DNA of 64,000 nucleotides from Cytobacillus oceanisediminis 2691. GTDB taxonomy: Bacteria; Bacillota; Bacilli; Bacillales; Cytobacillaceae. The position numbers were made by a program, and so were the translations under genes. Where the stretch lies: the NCBI RefSeq assembly GCF_000294775.2, contig NZ_CP015506.1, forward strand, positions 3,385,501-3,449,500, given 5' to 3'. The notes under the pieces are model-generated. The model did no database searches, was not told where the DNA came from, and was given only the letters and a program-made list of their open reading frames with translations. Shown here one piece after another: positions 9,212 to 19,787 of this stretch (positions within the stretch are counted from its first letter, which is position 1; each line of letters begins with the position of its first letter).

Positions 9212-9440
9212 ATTTTTCCCCTCGAGACTTTTGATTGATTATATTCAAAGAATACGAAGGAGATTCTTTATATTATGGGGGTTTAATAATACTTTTTATT
9301 ATTTGCTTACTCCTGCAAAACTAACATTCCATAAGTTTTTAAGAGCTGTTAGAGCTACTGCTGGAAATTTTAAGACCGACAGACTGATACTATATTTATA
9401 TTAAGAAACTAGGCTTTTTCTGTCCGGATAGTTACCTGCA

Positions 9441-9477
9441 AAAGAAAAGAACCATCTGAATATCAGGGTGGTTCTTA
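9441..9477 (-). terminator. Terminator of the DUF3189 gene
   Basis: On the - strand, AAGAACCA and TGGTTCTT flank a loop and lead into a T-rich tract (TTCTTTTCTTTT). It lies directly past the stop at 9482. Confidence 0.8.
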
Positions 9478-9481
9478 CTGT

Positions 9482-10009
9482 CTATGCCTGAAACTCCTTA
9501 TTATCAATTTTAATTATAGCAGAATTAGAACCGGCGGCAATTTTTTTCGTTTCGTTCACCAGCTCCAGAATATTTCCGCTGCATTTCTGTGCTCCTTTAA
9601 TAACCAGTGGAGTCCCTAATCTGTCCAGTCCTAAGCCTTTGGATATGAATCCACCTATAGTCAGAGAAAGCGGTACTGCAGGTGAAGTATCAGAGAGGAC
9701 GATTTTATCATTAATTCCTTTATGGCTATTTAATAAATGGCAAAAATGATGCAGTGTTTCAACTGCCAGCTTAGAAGATCTTCTTCCAAGGGTGTACACC
9801 GGATTTCCTTCCTCATCTTCACCATGAAAAATAAATTTTCCTGCATCTTTCTTTGTCAATTTATTAAAATACGGCAGCTCACTTATTTCTTCTTTTTCGA
9901 GTTTGCGGTGACGAATGATTTTTAGATGGTATGCCGCTGCCAGAGATGTTGTATGAGTTCCCCCAAAATCATGGTAGATATAAATCACCTGCTTCATCTC
10001 CCTATTCAT
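9482..10009 (-). CDS. DUF3189 family protein
   Basis: A 175-residue cytosolic protein that matches the DUF3189 family by its opening (IYIYHDFGGTHTTSLAAAYH) and the GRRSSKLAVETLHHF block. Relatives are common in Bacilli and Clostridia and have no established function. The glycine-rich first loop looks like a nucleotide-binding start, but no complete P-loop is present. The start at 10009 has an AGGAAG site 4-5 bases upstream; an internal ATG four codons later has its AGGGAG too close. It is monocistronic with its own terminator. Confidence 0.75.
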   Translation of the reverse strand: MNREMKQVIYIYHDFGGTHTTSLAAAYHLKIIRHRKLEKEEISELPYFNKLTKKDAGKFIFHGEDEEGNPVYTLGRRSSKLAVETLHHFCHLLNSHKGINDKIVLSDTSPAVPLSLTIGGFISKGLGLDRLGTPLVIKGAQKCSGNILELVNETKKIAAGSNSAIIKIDNKEFQA

Positions 10010-10155
10010 TAGACTTCCTGAACACCAGGATTATTTATTAGCTCCTCTGAAATATCATTTTCCTGGACTTAATTCATATTTTACTCCATAAAGATTTTTT
10101 CATTAGTTCATGTGTAAATTTCTCATAATAACACCTGCACATTTAACTTTCTAAA

Positions 10156-10182
10156 CAAGTAAAGACTGCCCTCAGGCAGCCC
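10156..10182 (-). terminator. Terminator of the GH1 gene
   Basis: On the - strand, CTGCC and GGCAG (with outer G-C pairs) and a short TGAG loop precede a moderately T-rich tail. It lies 12 bases past the stop codon of the glucosidase. Confidence 0.65.
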
Positions 10183-10193
10183 GCTTAAATATT

Positions 10194-11657
<1,464 letters not shown>

Positions 11658-11783
11658 TTAATATTTGTTTAAATGGAGTTTTTATGTTACCCGAAAAGGG
11701 ATATAGAAGAAGCTTAAAGCGAGTCGAAGGGTATGTAAATAAATAGAGTTAATTAAGTCTTGTTTAACGGCATTTTGATATTT

Positions 11784-11799
11784 GTTACATAAAAGTAAC
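11784..11799. promoter_or_regulatory. Inverted repeat between the GH1 and RpiR genes, probable operator
   Basis: GTTAC-ATAAAA-GTAAC is a perfect 5-bp-armed palindrome in the 231-bp spacer between the two divergent genes. Its place 63 bases before the RpiR start suits an autoregulatory operator also acting on the glucosidase promoter. Confidence 0.5.
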
Positions 11800-11861
11800 G
11801 TATTGTTTCTCCTTGTGATAAAATAAGCCTATCTATTTTTTCAACGGAGGATTACTGAATC

Positions 11862-12587
11862 ATGTTTTCAAATGAAATCATCGCATCTTTCAATGATTTA
11901 GAAACATCCATATATCATTACATCTGTCAAAACAAAGAAAAGATTCCTTATATGCGGATTCGTGAACTTGCAGATGAAACCCATGTTTCGACGGCCACCA
12001 TCCTGCGGTTCTGCAGGAAGCTGAATTGTGAGGGTTTCACTGAATTTAAGATAAAGTTTAAATTATATTTGCAGGAAAATAAAAAGACCTCTATAAAAGG
12101 TTCCAAGCAATCCATCGTCGAGTTTTTCGAGCGAACGCTAAGAGGTGATTTAGACGAAAAAATCATCGAGGCAGCAGAACTTATAAATACGGCAGATAAC
12201 ATTATATTTATAGGGATCGGAAGCTCAGGCATACTGGCTGAATACGGAGCCAGATATTTCTCGAGTCTTGGCAAGTTTTCACTGTATATCAAGGATCCCC
12301 ATTTTCCGATCCATTCCAGCATCCGCAGCAGCAGTGTCACGATTGCCTTATCTGTCTCAGGGGAAACTCCTTTTACAGTCACCCATCTTAACCAGCTGAA
12401 GCAGGAAGGCAGTAAAATCATCAGCATCACAAACAGCCGGCTTTCAACAATTGCGAAAGTTTCAGATTTGAATATCGCCTATTATGTGACAGAGGAAACG
12501 TTTGAGCAGTCCAATATTACGACTCAAGTTCCAGTTGTGTACATTTTGGAAGCTGTCGCCAGGGAAATACACAGGCTGAACCCTTAA
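11862..12587 (+). CDS. MurR/RpiR family transcriptional regulator with SIS domain
   Basis: A 241-residue regulator. The N-terminal RpiR-type helix-turn-helix covers about residues 1-75 (RIRELADETHVSTATILRF). A SIS sugar-phosphate-binding domain follows at about 105-235, with the GIGSSGILAEYG and ALSVSGETPFT loops. Such proteins sense a sugar phosphate. Being divergent from the 6-phospho-beta-glucosidase gene, it probably senses a phospho-glucoside or its product and controls that gene, comparable to B. subtilis YbbH/GlvR types. GGAGG lies 11 bases before the ATG. Confidence 0.88.
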   Translation: MFSNEIIASFNDLETSIYHYICQNKEKIPYMRIRELADETHVSTATILRFCRKLNCEGFTEFKIKFKLYLQENKKTSIKGSKQSIVEFFERTLRGDLDEKIIEAAELINTADNIIFIGIGSSGILAEYGARYFSSLGKFSLYIKDPHFPIHSSIRSSSVTIALSVSGETPFTVTHLNQLKQEGSKIISITNSRLSTIAKVSDLNIAYYVTEETFEQSNITTQVPVVYILEAVAREIHRLNP

Positions 12588-12650
12588 ATTAAAGGAGTTT
12601 TCCCGTGTATGGAGAATTGGTAAAATAATCACAATGAAAGCGGTGAGTAT

Positions 12651-13034
12651 ATGAAATCAATTGCTTCCCCGATTGCAGGCAAAGTGAACAATGTTTTTAT
12701 TCATGTCAGCGACCTGGAAAAGTCGGCTGAATGGTATAGCACACTGCTTGGATTGCCTTTTCATAAGGGTTCAGTAGAATCCCCGGTATACAACATTCCT
12801 GTCACCTCTGAAACCGGTCTTACACTGGATGACCACACCTTTGATCCAGCCTTTACCTTAAATCCTTCCGGTCACGTTTTATTTAATTTCTTCGTCCAGG
12901 ATATTGATGAGGCATACACGTTTGTTAAAGATCAGGGAATCACCATTGTAAAGGAAATTGAGCGTATTGGAGATTTTGCCTATTTCAACTTTCAGGACTT
13001 GGATGGAAATGTATTGATGATTTGCAATTGTTAA
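12651..13034 (+). CDS. VOC (glyoxalase/bleomycin-resistance fold) protein
   Basis: A 127-residue single VOC module made of two beta-alpha-beta-beta-beta units. The first is seen in VNNVFIHVSDLEKSAEWY and the second in the FNFFVQDIDEAYTFVKDQG segment. The last strand ends with FQDLDGNVLMICN, which normally supplies a metal ligand (Glu) but here shows Met, so metal binding is uncertain. Members are dioxygenases, glyoxalases or binding proteins; nothing here chooses between them. It follows the RpiR gene by 63 bases and has its own terminator. Confidence 0.8.
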   Translation: MKSIASPIAGKVNNVFIHVSDLEKSAEWYSTLLGLPFHKGSVESPVYNIPVTSETGLTLDDHTFDPAFTLNPSGHVLFNFFVQDIDEAYTFVKDQGITIVKEIERIGDFAYFNFQDLDGNVLMICNC

Positions 13035-13040
13035 TGATTA

Positions 13041-13071
13041 AATCTGTGGCTATTCCGCCATGGATTTTTTT
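13041..13071 (+). terminator. Terminator after the VOC gene
   Basis: AATCTGTGGC pairs with GCCATGGATT using two G-T pairs around a TATTCC loop, followed by seven T. Confidence 0.8.
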
Positions 13072-13170
13072 ATTTACAGCATTCTCCGCTGGACATCCCC
13101 CTGCACCTGGCGTATACTAGCCATATTTATGTAAAAGATTAACAGCTTCATAGAAAGAAAGGTGTTTAAC

Positions 13171-14406
13171 ATGATTCACAACCCTACTGGAAAAGAGAGG
13201 CTTGCGCTGGCATTTCTCCTCAGCATGCTTGGAATATTGGGGCCATTTAATATTGATATGTATTTGCCAGGCTTCCCAGAAATCGCTGATGATTTCAGTG
13301 CCCGGGCTTCACTTGTTCAGATGAGTTTAACAGCCTGCTTGATTGGACTTGCGGCTGGACAGGTTATTGTCGGACCGCTCAGTGATTCCCATGGAAGAAG
13401 AAAGCCTCTTCTTATCGGGATCACACTCTTTGCCGTATCTTCCCTTTTATGCGCCATTTCACCAAATATCGGAGCCTTTATTGCAGCCCGATTTCTGCAG
13501 GGATTAACCGCCTCTGCTGGAATAGTCCTATCCCGGGCAGTTGTCCGTGATGTGTTCAGCGGTAAAGAGCTCACGAAGTTTTTTGCCTTGCTTATGGTCA
13601 TTAATGCAACAGCTCCGATGTACGCACCAATGACAGGCGGTGCCCTGCTTCTAATTCCTTTCGCAAGCTGGGAAACCATATTTTATTTTCTAAGCTTTTT
13701 GGGATTATTTATTACCATTGTGATCTATTTCCGATTAAAAGAAACCCTTCCTCCAGAAAAAAGGGTCCCAAGCTCCATTGGAAATTCCGTTAAAAGCATG
13801 GGGGGCCTTTTCAGGGACCGTTCCTTCATCGGGTATGCCCTTATCGTAGGATTTATACATGGTGGAAGCTTTGCTTATGTTTCGGGGACACCTTTTGTCT
13901 ATCAGGGGATTTATGGTGTATCGCCTCAGGTGTTCAGCATCCTGTTTGGCATTAATGGATTGGCCATCATTACGGGGAGTTTTCTAATTGGCCGCCTGGC
14001 AGGTGTCATTCCGGAAAGAAGCCTGCTCCGGACAGCCGTCTGCCTTGCCGTCAGTGCCACTTCGTTACTTTTAATCATGACCATCATTAAAGGTCCGCTA
14101 TTCATGCTTGTCATTCCGATCTTTATCTATATGACTTCAATGGGAATGATCATTACCAGCTCGTTTACATTGGCCATGAAAAATCAGGGGCATCGTGCCG
14201 GCAGTGCCAGCGCCGTTATTGGAATGCTTCCTTTAGTGCTGGGTTCTGCTGTTTCCCCTTTGGTGAGCATTGATGAAACCACTGCGGTACCAATGGGTGC
14301 CATATTGTTTATTACATCATTCATCGGCTTTGTTTTCTTCTTCACTTTAACGAAAGAAAAAACAAAAAGAAGCAGACAGAACCTGAAGCTGCATGCGGAG
14401 GGATAA
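13171..14406 (+). CDS. MFS drug/H+ antiporter, Bcr/CflA subfamily
   Basis: A 411-residue, 12-helix proton-driven exporter of the DHA1 Bcr/CflA group, which extrudes bicyclomycin, sulfonamides or short peptides. The first helix ends with the subfamily hallmark NIDMYLPGFPEI. Loop 2-3 has motif A in the form GPLSDSHGRRKPLL. Motif C-like glycines follow in helix 5. I prefer the ATG at 13171, with AAAGG 8 bases upstream, over the GTG nine bases earlier that overlaps that ribosome site. It is monocistronic; no regulator is adjacent. The substrate is unknown. Confidence 0.88.
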   Translation: MIHNPTGKERLALAFLLSMLGILGPFNIDMYLPGFPEIADDFSARASLVQMSLTACLIGLAAGQVIVGPLSDSHGRRKPLLIGITLFAVSSLLCAISPNIGAFIAARFLQGLTASAGIVLSRAVVRDVFSGKELTKFFALLMVINATAPMYAPMTGGALLLIPFASWETIFYFLSFLGLFITIVIYFRLKETLPPEKRVPSSIGNSVKSMGGLFRDRSFIGYALIVGFIHGGSFAYVSGTPFVYQGIYGVSPQVFSILFGINGLAIITGSFLIGRLAGVIPERSLLRTAVCLAVSATSLLLIMTIIKGPLFMLVIPIFIYMTSMGMIITSSFTLAMKNQGHRAGSASAVIGMLPLVLGSAVSPLVSIDETTAVPMGAILFITSFIGFVFFFTLTKEKTKRSRQNLKLHAEG

Positions 14407-14438
14407 TTCCCTCCGGCTCCCATGCCGCCTATTAAACT

Positions 14439-14780
14439 TTAATTTTTTACTTCCTCGATAATCGAATGACCTTCCGTCCCTTCATCATCCTGCCACTGCC
14501 ATTTTTCATATAGCCTGATGCGGCCGTCTTGCAGCTTTTCAGGTTTTGAATGACATTTTCCTCCGCGTATTTCATATTTGTTATTCACATGGTTATATCT
14601 AAATTCTAAACTGCCATCTTCATTTACAATTCCAATAAGTGTCCCCTGAATAATCTCTCCCCCGCCATAAACAGCAGATATAATGTTTCCCTCCTGTTTA
14701 TACTGAAAAAAGGTTTTTGATGATACTTCACCATTCTCAGTATTTTGAACAGAAACAAAGGTACGGCCATTGTAGTTCAT
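14439..14780 (-). CDS. Conserved small protein, often mislabelled N-acetylglutamate synthase
   Basis: A 113-residue, mainly beta-stranded protein ([18 protein letters not shown]... [14 protein letters not shown]). I recognise it as a family widespread in Bacilli and Bacteroidetes that databases often call N-acetylglutamate synthase. It has no GNAT fold or acetyl-CoA motif, so that label is not supported by the sequence. The repeating strands look like a lipocalin- or barrel-like binding protein. GGAGG precedes the ATG. The function is unknown. Confidence 0.75.
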   Translation of the reverse strand: MNYNGRTFVSVQNTENGEVSSKTFFQYKQEGNIISAVYGGGEIIQGTLIGIVNEDGSLEFRYNHVNNKYEIRGGKCHSKPEKLQDGRIRLYEKWQWQDDEGTEGHSIIEEVKN

Positions 14781-14848
14781 AAAAATAATCCTCCCAGCAG
14801 ATTGGTTTTTTCACTCAAACTCAATATGTATTCCTAACTCCAGCCCTT

Positions 14849-15391
14849 CTACAAATCCCCTTTTAAAATAGAGTACATATACAAATCATCAAATTTTCCA
14901 TTTGTATATTCATAGTGCCTCAGCAAACCTTCTCTCGTGAATCCCTGCCTTTCAACCAGCTTCTGGGATGAGAGATTTTTAGGTTCTATCAGGGCTTCAA
15001 TCCTTTCAAGCTCAAGGTGTTCAAATCCGAATTTTAAAACTCTCTCAAGAGCTTCATTGGCAATCCCTTTTCCCCAATGCTCTCTGCTTAATTCATAACC
15101 GACTTCACTTCGGAAATGTCTGGGATTCCTGTTTAGGAAACCGCAGCTCCCTATGACCTTCCCGGAATCCTTTAGGGTTATGCCCCAGCGCATTCCAGTG
15201 CGATTTTTGTAAATGGATTTATACCACTTTATTTCATCCAGCACCTCTTCGACAGATTCACAGGCCGAGATTCCCATATGCTTTACAACCAGTTGATCTG
15301 ACAGGTATACAAACATATCTTTTGCATCTTCTTCAGTTGCTTCTCTTAAAATTAATCTTTCTGTTTCAAGGATCGGAAATACTGTTTCCAA
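14849..15391 (-). CDS. GNAT N-acetyltransferase, RimJ/RimL type
   Basis: A 180-residue acetyl-CoA-dependent acetyltransferase. The opening ETERLILREATEEDA is the usual first strand and helix. The acetyl-CoA pyrophosphate loop is in LSREHWGKGIANEAL, and the C-terminal RIEALIEPKNLSSQKLVERQGF matches the RimJ/RimL group, which acetylates N-termini of ribosomal proteins or small amines. The TTG start at 15391 is supported by AAAGGAGG 8 bases upstream. One of five GNAT genes in this window, two of which are broken. Confidence 0.88.
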   Translation of the reverse strand: METVFPILETERLILREATEEDAKDMFVYLSDQLVVKHMGISACESVEEVLDEIKWYKSIYKNRTGMRWGITLKDSGKVIGSCGFLNRNPRHFRSEVGYELSREHWGKGIANEALERVLKFGFEHLELERIEALIEPKNLSSQKLVERQGFTREGLLRHYEYTNGKFDDLYMYSILKGDL

Positions 15392-15536
15392 CGGATTGCC
15401 TCCTTTGCATTATATCTTCCTTCAACTATACCAAAATGCTGTAAAAAAATCCTATCATATGGAAATTACTTCAAACCCAGCTTTATCCATGTTAAACTCT
15501 ATTATTAGTAAAACTTAAATAAAGAGGAGAATTTAT

Positions 15537-16964
15537 GTGAAACGTTATGCGTTATGGCTGCTGTTTGCCGCATTGATTCTTTCAGCATGCAGCAATGACA
15601 AAGAGAAAGCGGAAGCGGAAGCTGATTCATCAGGTAAAGAAGAACAAAAACAAGAAGACAAGAAAGAAAAAAAGCAGGAAAGCATTTTAGCAGAATCTGA
15701 GAATATTAATTTGGAGGTTTCAGAAGAAAGCCTGCTGAAATTGACCCCTGGAACACTAATGGAAGGGCTCACATACGAGAAGGACATTGAGGCCATTGAA
15801 TTCAATGTGCCTGAAACTGATCCTGAGCTTATAAGCAAGATGACCCCCAAACTTGAGGAGCTGACGAAAGAAGCCAAAGATACAGACTCGATTAAAAAAG
15901 GGCTTCTTTCCCTGTTGGCGAGTCCGAATTATAAAAACATCATTGAAAAGTCCAATTCCTACAAACCAGATTTTGAAGAGCCTTACCTGCCGGATCCCAC
16001 TAAATCAGAACCTGGGGAAGAAAAAAAGGCATCAGAACAGGCTATTATTCTTCTTGATGCCAGTTCAAGCATGCTGCTGCAGGCAGGCGGCAAAATGAAA
16101 ATGGATATTGCTAAAAGTGCCGTAAAGAGTTTCGCCCAGACAATTGGCCAAAGCAGCGAAGTTTCCCTAGTTGTATATGGCCATAAAGGCTCTGAAGCGG
16201 ACGCTGATAAAGAAATTTCCTGCTCAGGAGTAGAGGAAGTCTACCCGATGGGGAAATATTCCAAGAAAGAGTTCCACGAAGCGGTGGATTCATTTGAAAG
16301 CAAAGGCTGGACACCTCTTGCCGGTGCCATTCAAAAGGCTGCAGAAATGAGCAGCGGTTATGATGGATCCACAACGATCTACATTGTCAGTGACGGTGCC
16401 GAAACATGTGATGGCGACCCCGTCTCGGCCAGTAAAAACCTTGTAAAAAACAACAGCAGCAATAGTGTGAATATCATAGGGTTTGGTGTAGATGGAAAAG
16501 CCGAGAACCAATTAAAAGCAGTAGCCGAAGCCGGCAATGGGGAATATTTAAAAGCGGATAACCCGGATGAATTGAAAAACACGATCCAATACGAGTGGCT
16601 TCCTTCTGCCGGCGACCTGGCTTGGGCATTTACACTGTCGCCAAGCCCATGGGAAATGATGGATGAGTATGAACTCGGAGAAATTTATCCCCGCCAATTA
16701 TTTACGATCGGCAGGCGTGAAGCACATCGAATCCTTGATGCTGTTACAGTCATGGGAGACAATGGCTGGATCACTGATGAGCAGCGATCAGAGCTGCGTG
16801 ATTGGGGCTATGAACGAAGCGAGCAAATGAAGGACCTCTATTTAGAACTCTATGAAAAAAACCGAAATACAGCTGAGGCGGAAAGTGATGAGATCAAGCT
16901 GAGAGTCGACGAATGGGTTGAAAAAATGAAGGCTCTAAAAAAAGAGCGCGGTGACATCTGGTAA
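15537..16964 (+). CDS. Lipoprotein with von Willebrand factor A domain
   Basis: A 475-residue lipoprotein. The signal peptide ends in the lipobox LSAC with Cys18 as the lipidated residue. A charged Glu/Lys linker follows, and the VWA domain covers about residues 165-350. It carries the MIDAS start DASSSM, a Thr in GWTPLAGA and a third site in IVSDGAETC. VWA domains bind proteins through a metal ion. The remaining ~120 residues form a helical C-terminal domain I do not recognise. B. subtilis YwmC/YwmD are shorter VWA lipoproteins. GTG follows GAGGAG by 7 bases. Partner and role are unknown. Confidence 0.85.
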   Translation: MKRYALWLLFAALILSACSNDKEKAEAEADSSGKEEQKQEDKKEKKQESILAESENINLEVSEESLLKLTPGTLMEGLTYEKDIEAIEFNVPETDPELISKMTPKLEELTKEAKDTDSIKKGLLSLLASPNYKNIIEKSNSYKPDFEEPYLPDPTKSEPGEEKKASEQAIILLDASSSMLLQAGGKMKMDIAKSAVKSFAQTIGQSSEVSLVVYGHKGSEADADKEISCSGVEEVYPMGKYSKKEFHEAVDSFESKGWTPLAGAIQKAAEMSSGYDGSTTIYIVSDGAETCDGDPVSASKNLVKNNSSNSVNIIGFGVDGKAENQLKAVAEAGNGEYLKADNPDELKNTIQYEWLPSAGDLAWAFTLSPSPWEMMDEYELGEIYPRQLFTIGRREAHRILDAVTVMGDNGWITDEQRSELRDWGYERSEQMKDLYLELYEKNRNTAEAESDEIKLRVDEWVEKMKALKKERGDIW

Positions 16965-16985
16965 AAGAACTTATGAAATGAAGAT

Positions 16986-17018
16986 TGCTCAGGGCGAAAT
17001 GCTCTGAGCATTTTTTTA
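16986..17018 (+). terminator. Terminator after the VWA lipoprotein gene
   Basis: TGCTCAG and CTGAGCA arms, then at least seven T. Confidence 0.9.
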
Positions 17019-17110
17019 TAAAATTATAAAACTCTCAATATTGCAAAATTTGTCCAATTATGTGATAAAATGTAATGGTAAAAATTAACTCATCCGAGGA
17101 GGTCATTGCT

Positions 17111-18067
17111 TTGTTCAGTGCAGGTGTTTTAGGAATCGGTGTAAACATTCCAGAAAATATTATAACAAATGAGATGATTGCCAGACGTTTCGGTATTACA
17201 CAAGAAGAAATATGCAGAAAAACGGGCATACTGGAAAGACGCTACGAATCTCCAGACTCATCACTTACAGATATGTGCGAAATTGCTGGAAAACGTGCGA
17301 TAGAAGACGCAGGGGTCAACCCGAAGGATATTGACATGGTCATTATTGGAACAAACACACATGACACCCACATTACGGCTGCGCTGGTTCAGGATAGAAT
17401 CGGTGCTGCACATTGTGCAGGGCTGGACCTTCATTCAGGCTGTTCCAGCTTTATCACTGCCCTGGCAACCGGGGCCCAATTTGTTCAGACAGGATTGTAT
17501 AAAAACGTATTAGTCATTGCTGTCGACAAATGCTCCTCCCTCTTGAATCCGATGGATAAAAAGACGGCGCTGCTGTTTTCAGATGGAGCTGCTGCTGTTG
17601 TCTTAGGGCAGGTGGATAAAAGCAATGGTATTCTCGGCATCCATATGCAAATGGATGGAAGCGGGGGAAAATATCTTCATCTTGATGAAAACAAGCACAT
17701 CAAGATGGACGGAAGAGCCGTTTTTGAATTTGCAGTAGACAGATTTCCCAAAGCGGTTCATAAAGTTTTGGAACTCTCTGGCCTGAGCCTGCAAGAAGTG
17801 GATTTCATCATCCCTCACCAATCCAACTTGCGTATCATTGAAGCAGGTACAGCACGCCTCGGCTTTCCTATGGAAAAAGTTCATACCAAAACCATACAAT
17901 ATTACGGAAACTCTTCTGCACCTACGATAGCTATTGGGCTTCATGAAGAAGTGAAGGAAGGCAAAATAAAAGACGGGGATGTAGTTGTACTGGCTGGATA
18001 TGGTGCAGGTCTCGGCTGGGGAGCCATTGTCATGCGCTGGGGTCAAACATCGAGAGTACTAATTTAA
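17111..18067 (+). CDS. 3-oxoacyl-ACP synthase III family protein (FabH-like)
   Basis: A 318-residue thiolase-fold condensing enzyme. The triad is Cys111 (DLHSGCSSF), His236 (IIPHQSN) and Asn267 (YYGNSSAP), as in KAS III, which condenses acetyl- or branched acyl-CoA with malonyl-ACP to start fatty acid synthesis. The TTG start at 17111 is chosen because GAGGAGG ends 8 bases before it and the protein then begins MFSAGVLGIG, the usual FabH opening; the ATG at 17075 precedes that site. It stands alone with no fab or polyketide genes nearby, so it may be an extra FabH or a related acyl-CoA condensing enzyme. Confidence 0.87.
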   Translation: MFSAGVLGIGVNIPENIITNEMIARRFGITQEEICRKTGILERRYESPDSSLTDMCEIAGKRAIEDAGVNPKDIDMVIIGTNTHDTHITAALVQDRIGAAHCAGLDLHSGCSSFITALATGAQFVQTGLYKNVLVIAVDKCSSLLNPMDKKTALLFSDGAAAVVLGQVDKSNGILGIHMQMDGSGGKYLHLDENKHIKMDGRAVFEFAVDRFPKAVHKVLELSGLSLQEVDFIIPHQSNLRIIEAGTARLGFPMEKVHTKTIQYYGNSSAPTIAIGLHEEVKEGKIKDGDVVVLAGYGAGLGWGAIVMRWGQTSRVLI

Positions 18068-18120
18068 GGCCGCCTATACGGGGCTTTTTTATTATGTTAC
18101 AGCACAATAAAGTGGAGGAA

Positions 18121-18321
18121 TTAATCCTCTTTGGATGCATAACTGTGCATTAAAGTAAAATGCCTGTTCAGCTCGCTTTCATTAATGGAAATCCTGACCG
18201 CTAAGTCTTTTGTCCGCAAAACATACTCTTTAATGCCAATAAATTCAGATTCAGCAATCAGGTAAAAGTGCGTTCCCTTCTTTAATCCTTTAAAATGGTT
18301 CTTTAATTTATATTTTTTCAT
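18121..18321 (-). CDS. Small basic protein, function unknown
   Basis: A 66-residue protein with a Lys-rich start (KKYKLKNHFKGLKKG) and a beta-type middle (FYLIAESEFIGIKEYVL). No family recognised. A weak GGAG lies about 15 bases before the ATG, so the start or even the gene is less certain. The composition looks coding and no better frame overlaps it. Confidence 0.5.
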   Translation of the reverse strand: MKKYKLKNHFKGLKKGTHFYLIAESEFIGIKEYVLRTKDLAVRISINESELNRHFTLMHSYASKED

Positions 18322-18444
18322 GATCTTATCTTGGTGCTCCTATAGCTTTTCAGATTAATTGAGATTGAATCTCTAGAATAGTTATTATACACCTTAGAAT
18401 TTTAATTTTCCTGGTAAGCATTTTTCATAATTTAAAAAGACTTT

Positions 18445-18639
18445 TTAAAATTTTGAACTTATAAATTTTCTCGGCTTCTTCACGTACCCTTCAATGATAA
18501 TACCGCAGCTGGTGCAAATAAGATATTCAATATCAGAACCGATGCTCATCTTGTTGACAGGGAACATAACTCCATAACCCGAATGGTTCCCTTTCCCCAA
18601 TTCACTAGATCCGCACTTAGGACATTTTTTTTCTCCCAT
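18445..18639 (-). CDS. Small zinc-ribbon protein
   Basis: A 64-residue protein with two knuckles, CPKC at residues 6-9 and CTSC near 42-45, spaced as in a treble-clef or ribbon zinc site. The sequence between them ends in SDIEYLICTSCG, and the protein closes with a short Lys/Arg tail. Homologues annotated only as zinc-ribbon proteins are common in Bacilli. The partner or nucleic-acid target is unknown. Confidence 0.7.
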   Translation of the reverse strand: MGEKKCPKCGSSELGKGNHSGYGVMFPVNKMSIGSDIEYLICTSCGIIIEGYVKKPRKFISSKF

Positions 18640-18686
18640 TCTGCTACTGATAATATTAAATACGAGCAGAAGCCGGAAAAGGTTTC

Positions 18687-18724
18687 ATGAAAAACAGAAA
18701 ATGCGGCCATCCCTGATGTGGCCG
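18687..18724 (-). terminator. Terminator of the two-gene membrane operon
   Basis: On the - strand, GCGGCCA and TGGCCGC arms are followed by a T-rich tract. It lies right after the stop at 18736. Confidence 0.82.
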
Positions 18725-18735
18725 CCTTCATTTGT

Positions 18736-19245
18736 CTATTCTCCTGCTGAAAGCTGTTCTTTGGATTTGAGCACCTGGATATAAACTCCTGTCAGTGTTT
18801 GAGTCAGCAGAAAGATAGGAAAAGAGTGCGCGATCCGATACTCTTTCTGCAGGGTAATGATACCTGCAGCAGTTAACACCCATTGAAAGAAAACACCTGA
18901 TAACGCCCATACCAAAACATATATAATGAATGTTTTTTTGCCGATCTTCATTTTTTCATAAAAATAAAAAAAGAAGTAGCCGAATGGCGCGAATAATAAA
19001 TAATAAAGAACATCTGTCACTTCATAATTATTTAAATCGTTTATCTTATAAAAATCAGTCCTGCCTCCGCCTATTGTGAAATCATATAGAATGCCAATGG
19101 ACATTCCCCAAAGCAGGCTCAGGATTCTGATTTGTTTGGCCAGCTTATCCGGCCTTCTTATAAGTAAAAAATATACAAGATAGGCAGCAGCAGCAGTTAA
19201 TAAGAGAAAGAGCTCATTGCCGCCGAAATCCTCCCATAATTTCAT
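18736..19245 (-). CDS. CBO0543-like integral membrane protein
   Basis: A 169-residue protein with about five hydrophobic helices, resembling the CBO0543 family of unknown function found in spore-forming Firmicutes. The pattern of a short helix, a conserved GILYDFTIG turn and a VTDVLYYLLFAPFGY helix fits that family. Its start overlaps the stop of the upstream membrane gene by 4 bases, so the two are translated together. The terminator follows at once. The function is unknown. Confidence 0.7.
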   Translation of the reverse strand: MKLWEDFGGNELFLLLTAAAAYLVYFLLIRRPDKLAKQIRILSLLWGMSIGILYDFTIGGGRTDFYKINDLNNYEVTDVLYYLLFAPFGYFFFYFYEKMKIGKKTFIIYVLVWALSGVFFQWVLTAAGIITLQKEYRIAHSFPIFLLTQTLTGVYIQVLKSKEQLSAGE

Positions 19246-19715
19246 GCTTCGTTCACCCCTTTAGTTTTAAGCTGTCCAAAATACTTCAGCAGGGATTGAA
19301 CCACTAAATGCAGGAGGAATAAATATATTATTTCATAACCGATATTCCACTTTCTATAATCCACAATGTCAAAATAAAGGGCAATCACCACTGCCAAAAC
19401 AAGGAACAACACTGACAGGATGGTTTTAAAAATTTTTGAACCAAAGGAAGGCGCTGTCCTGAATAAATTCAGTGTGATAGCAACTGTGAGCGGAAGGGTT
19501 ATACTTCTATGTATTAAGAACGCGGAATTATCTAAGATCTGCTGGGAAATCTTCGCCATATTCAACTCTTCATACACAATCCATGTAAAATTAATATTAA
19601 TGACTAACGCCACCAAATAGACGAAGGTATTTTCAATAAATGTCAGATTTTTATTCATCGATGTAAACAGCATTAGCACCAGCCAGGCTAGAAAAACTAT
19701 AAGTACAAATCCCAT
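19242..19715 (-). CDS. Integral membrane protein, first gene of a two-gene operon
   Basis: A 157-residue protein with four or five hydrophobic helices (GFVLIVFLAWLVLML, FVYLVALVININFTWIVYE, ILSVLFLVLAVVIALYF, YLFLLHLVVQSLL). No catalytic motif is visible. It overlaps the downstream CBO0543-like gene by 4 bases and probably forms a pair with it. GGGA lies about 10 bases before the ATG, a weak site. A 52-bp repeat array begins about 70 bases upstream of its start. Confidence 0.68.
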   Translation of the reverse strand: MGFVLIVFLAWLVLMLFTSMNKNLTFIENTFVYLVALVININFTWIVYEELNMAKISQQILDNSAFLIHRSITLPLTVAITLNLFRTAPSFGSKIFKTILSVLFLVLAVVIALYFDIVDYRKWNIGYEIIYLFLLHLVVQSLLKYFGQLKTKGVNEA

Positions 19716-19787
19716 GTAACATCAGTCCCATACTTTTTTGTTAGTATTGGCTTGGAAATTGACAATTATTCTGATGGTTGTTTTGTG

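Noticed and set aside
14439-14780. N-acetylglutamate synthase
   Set aside because: A common database label for this family, but no acetyltransferase motif is present in the 113 residues.
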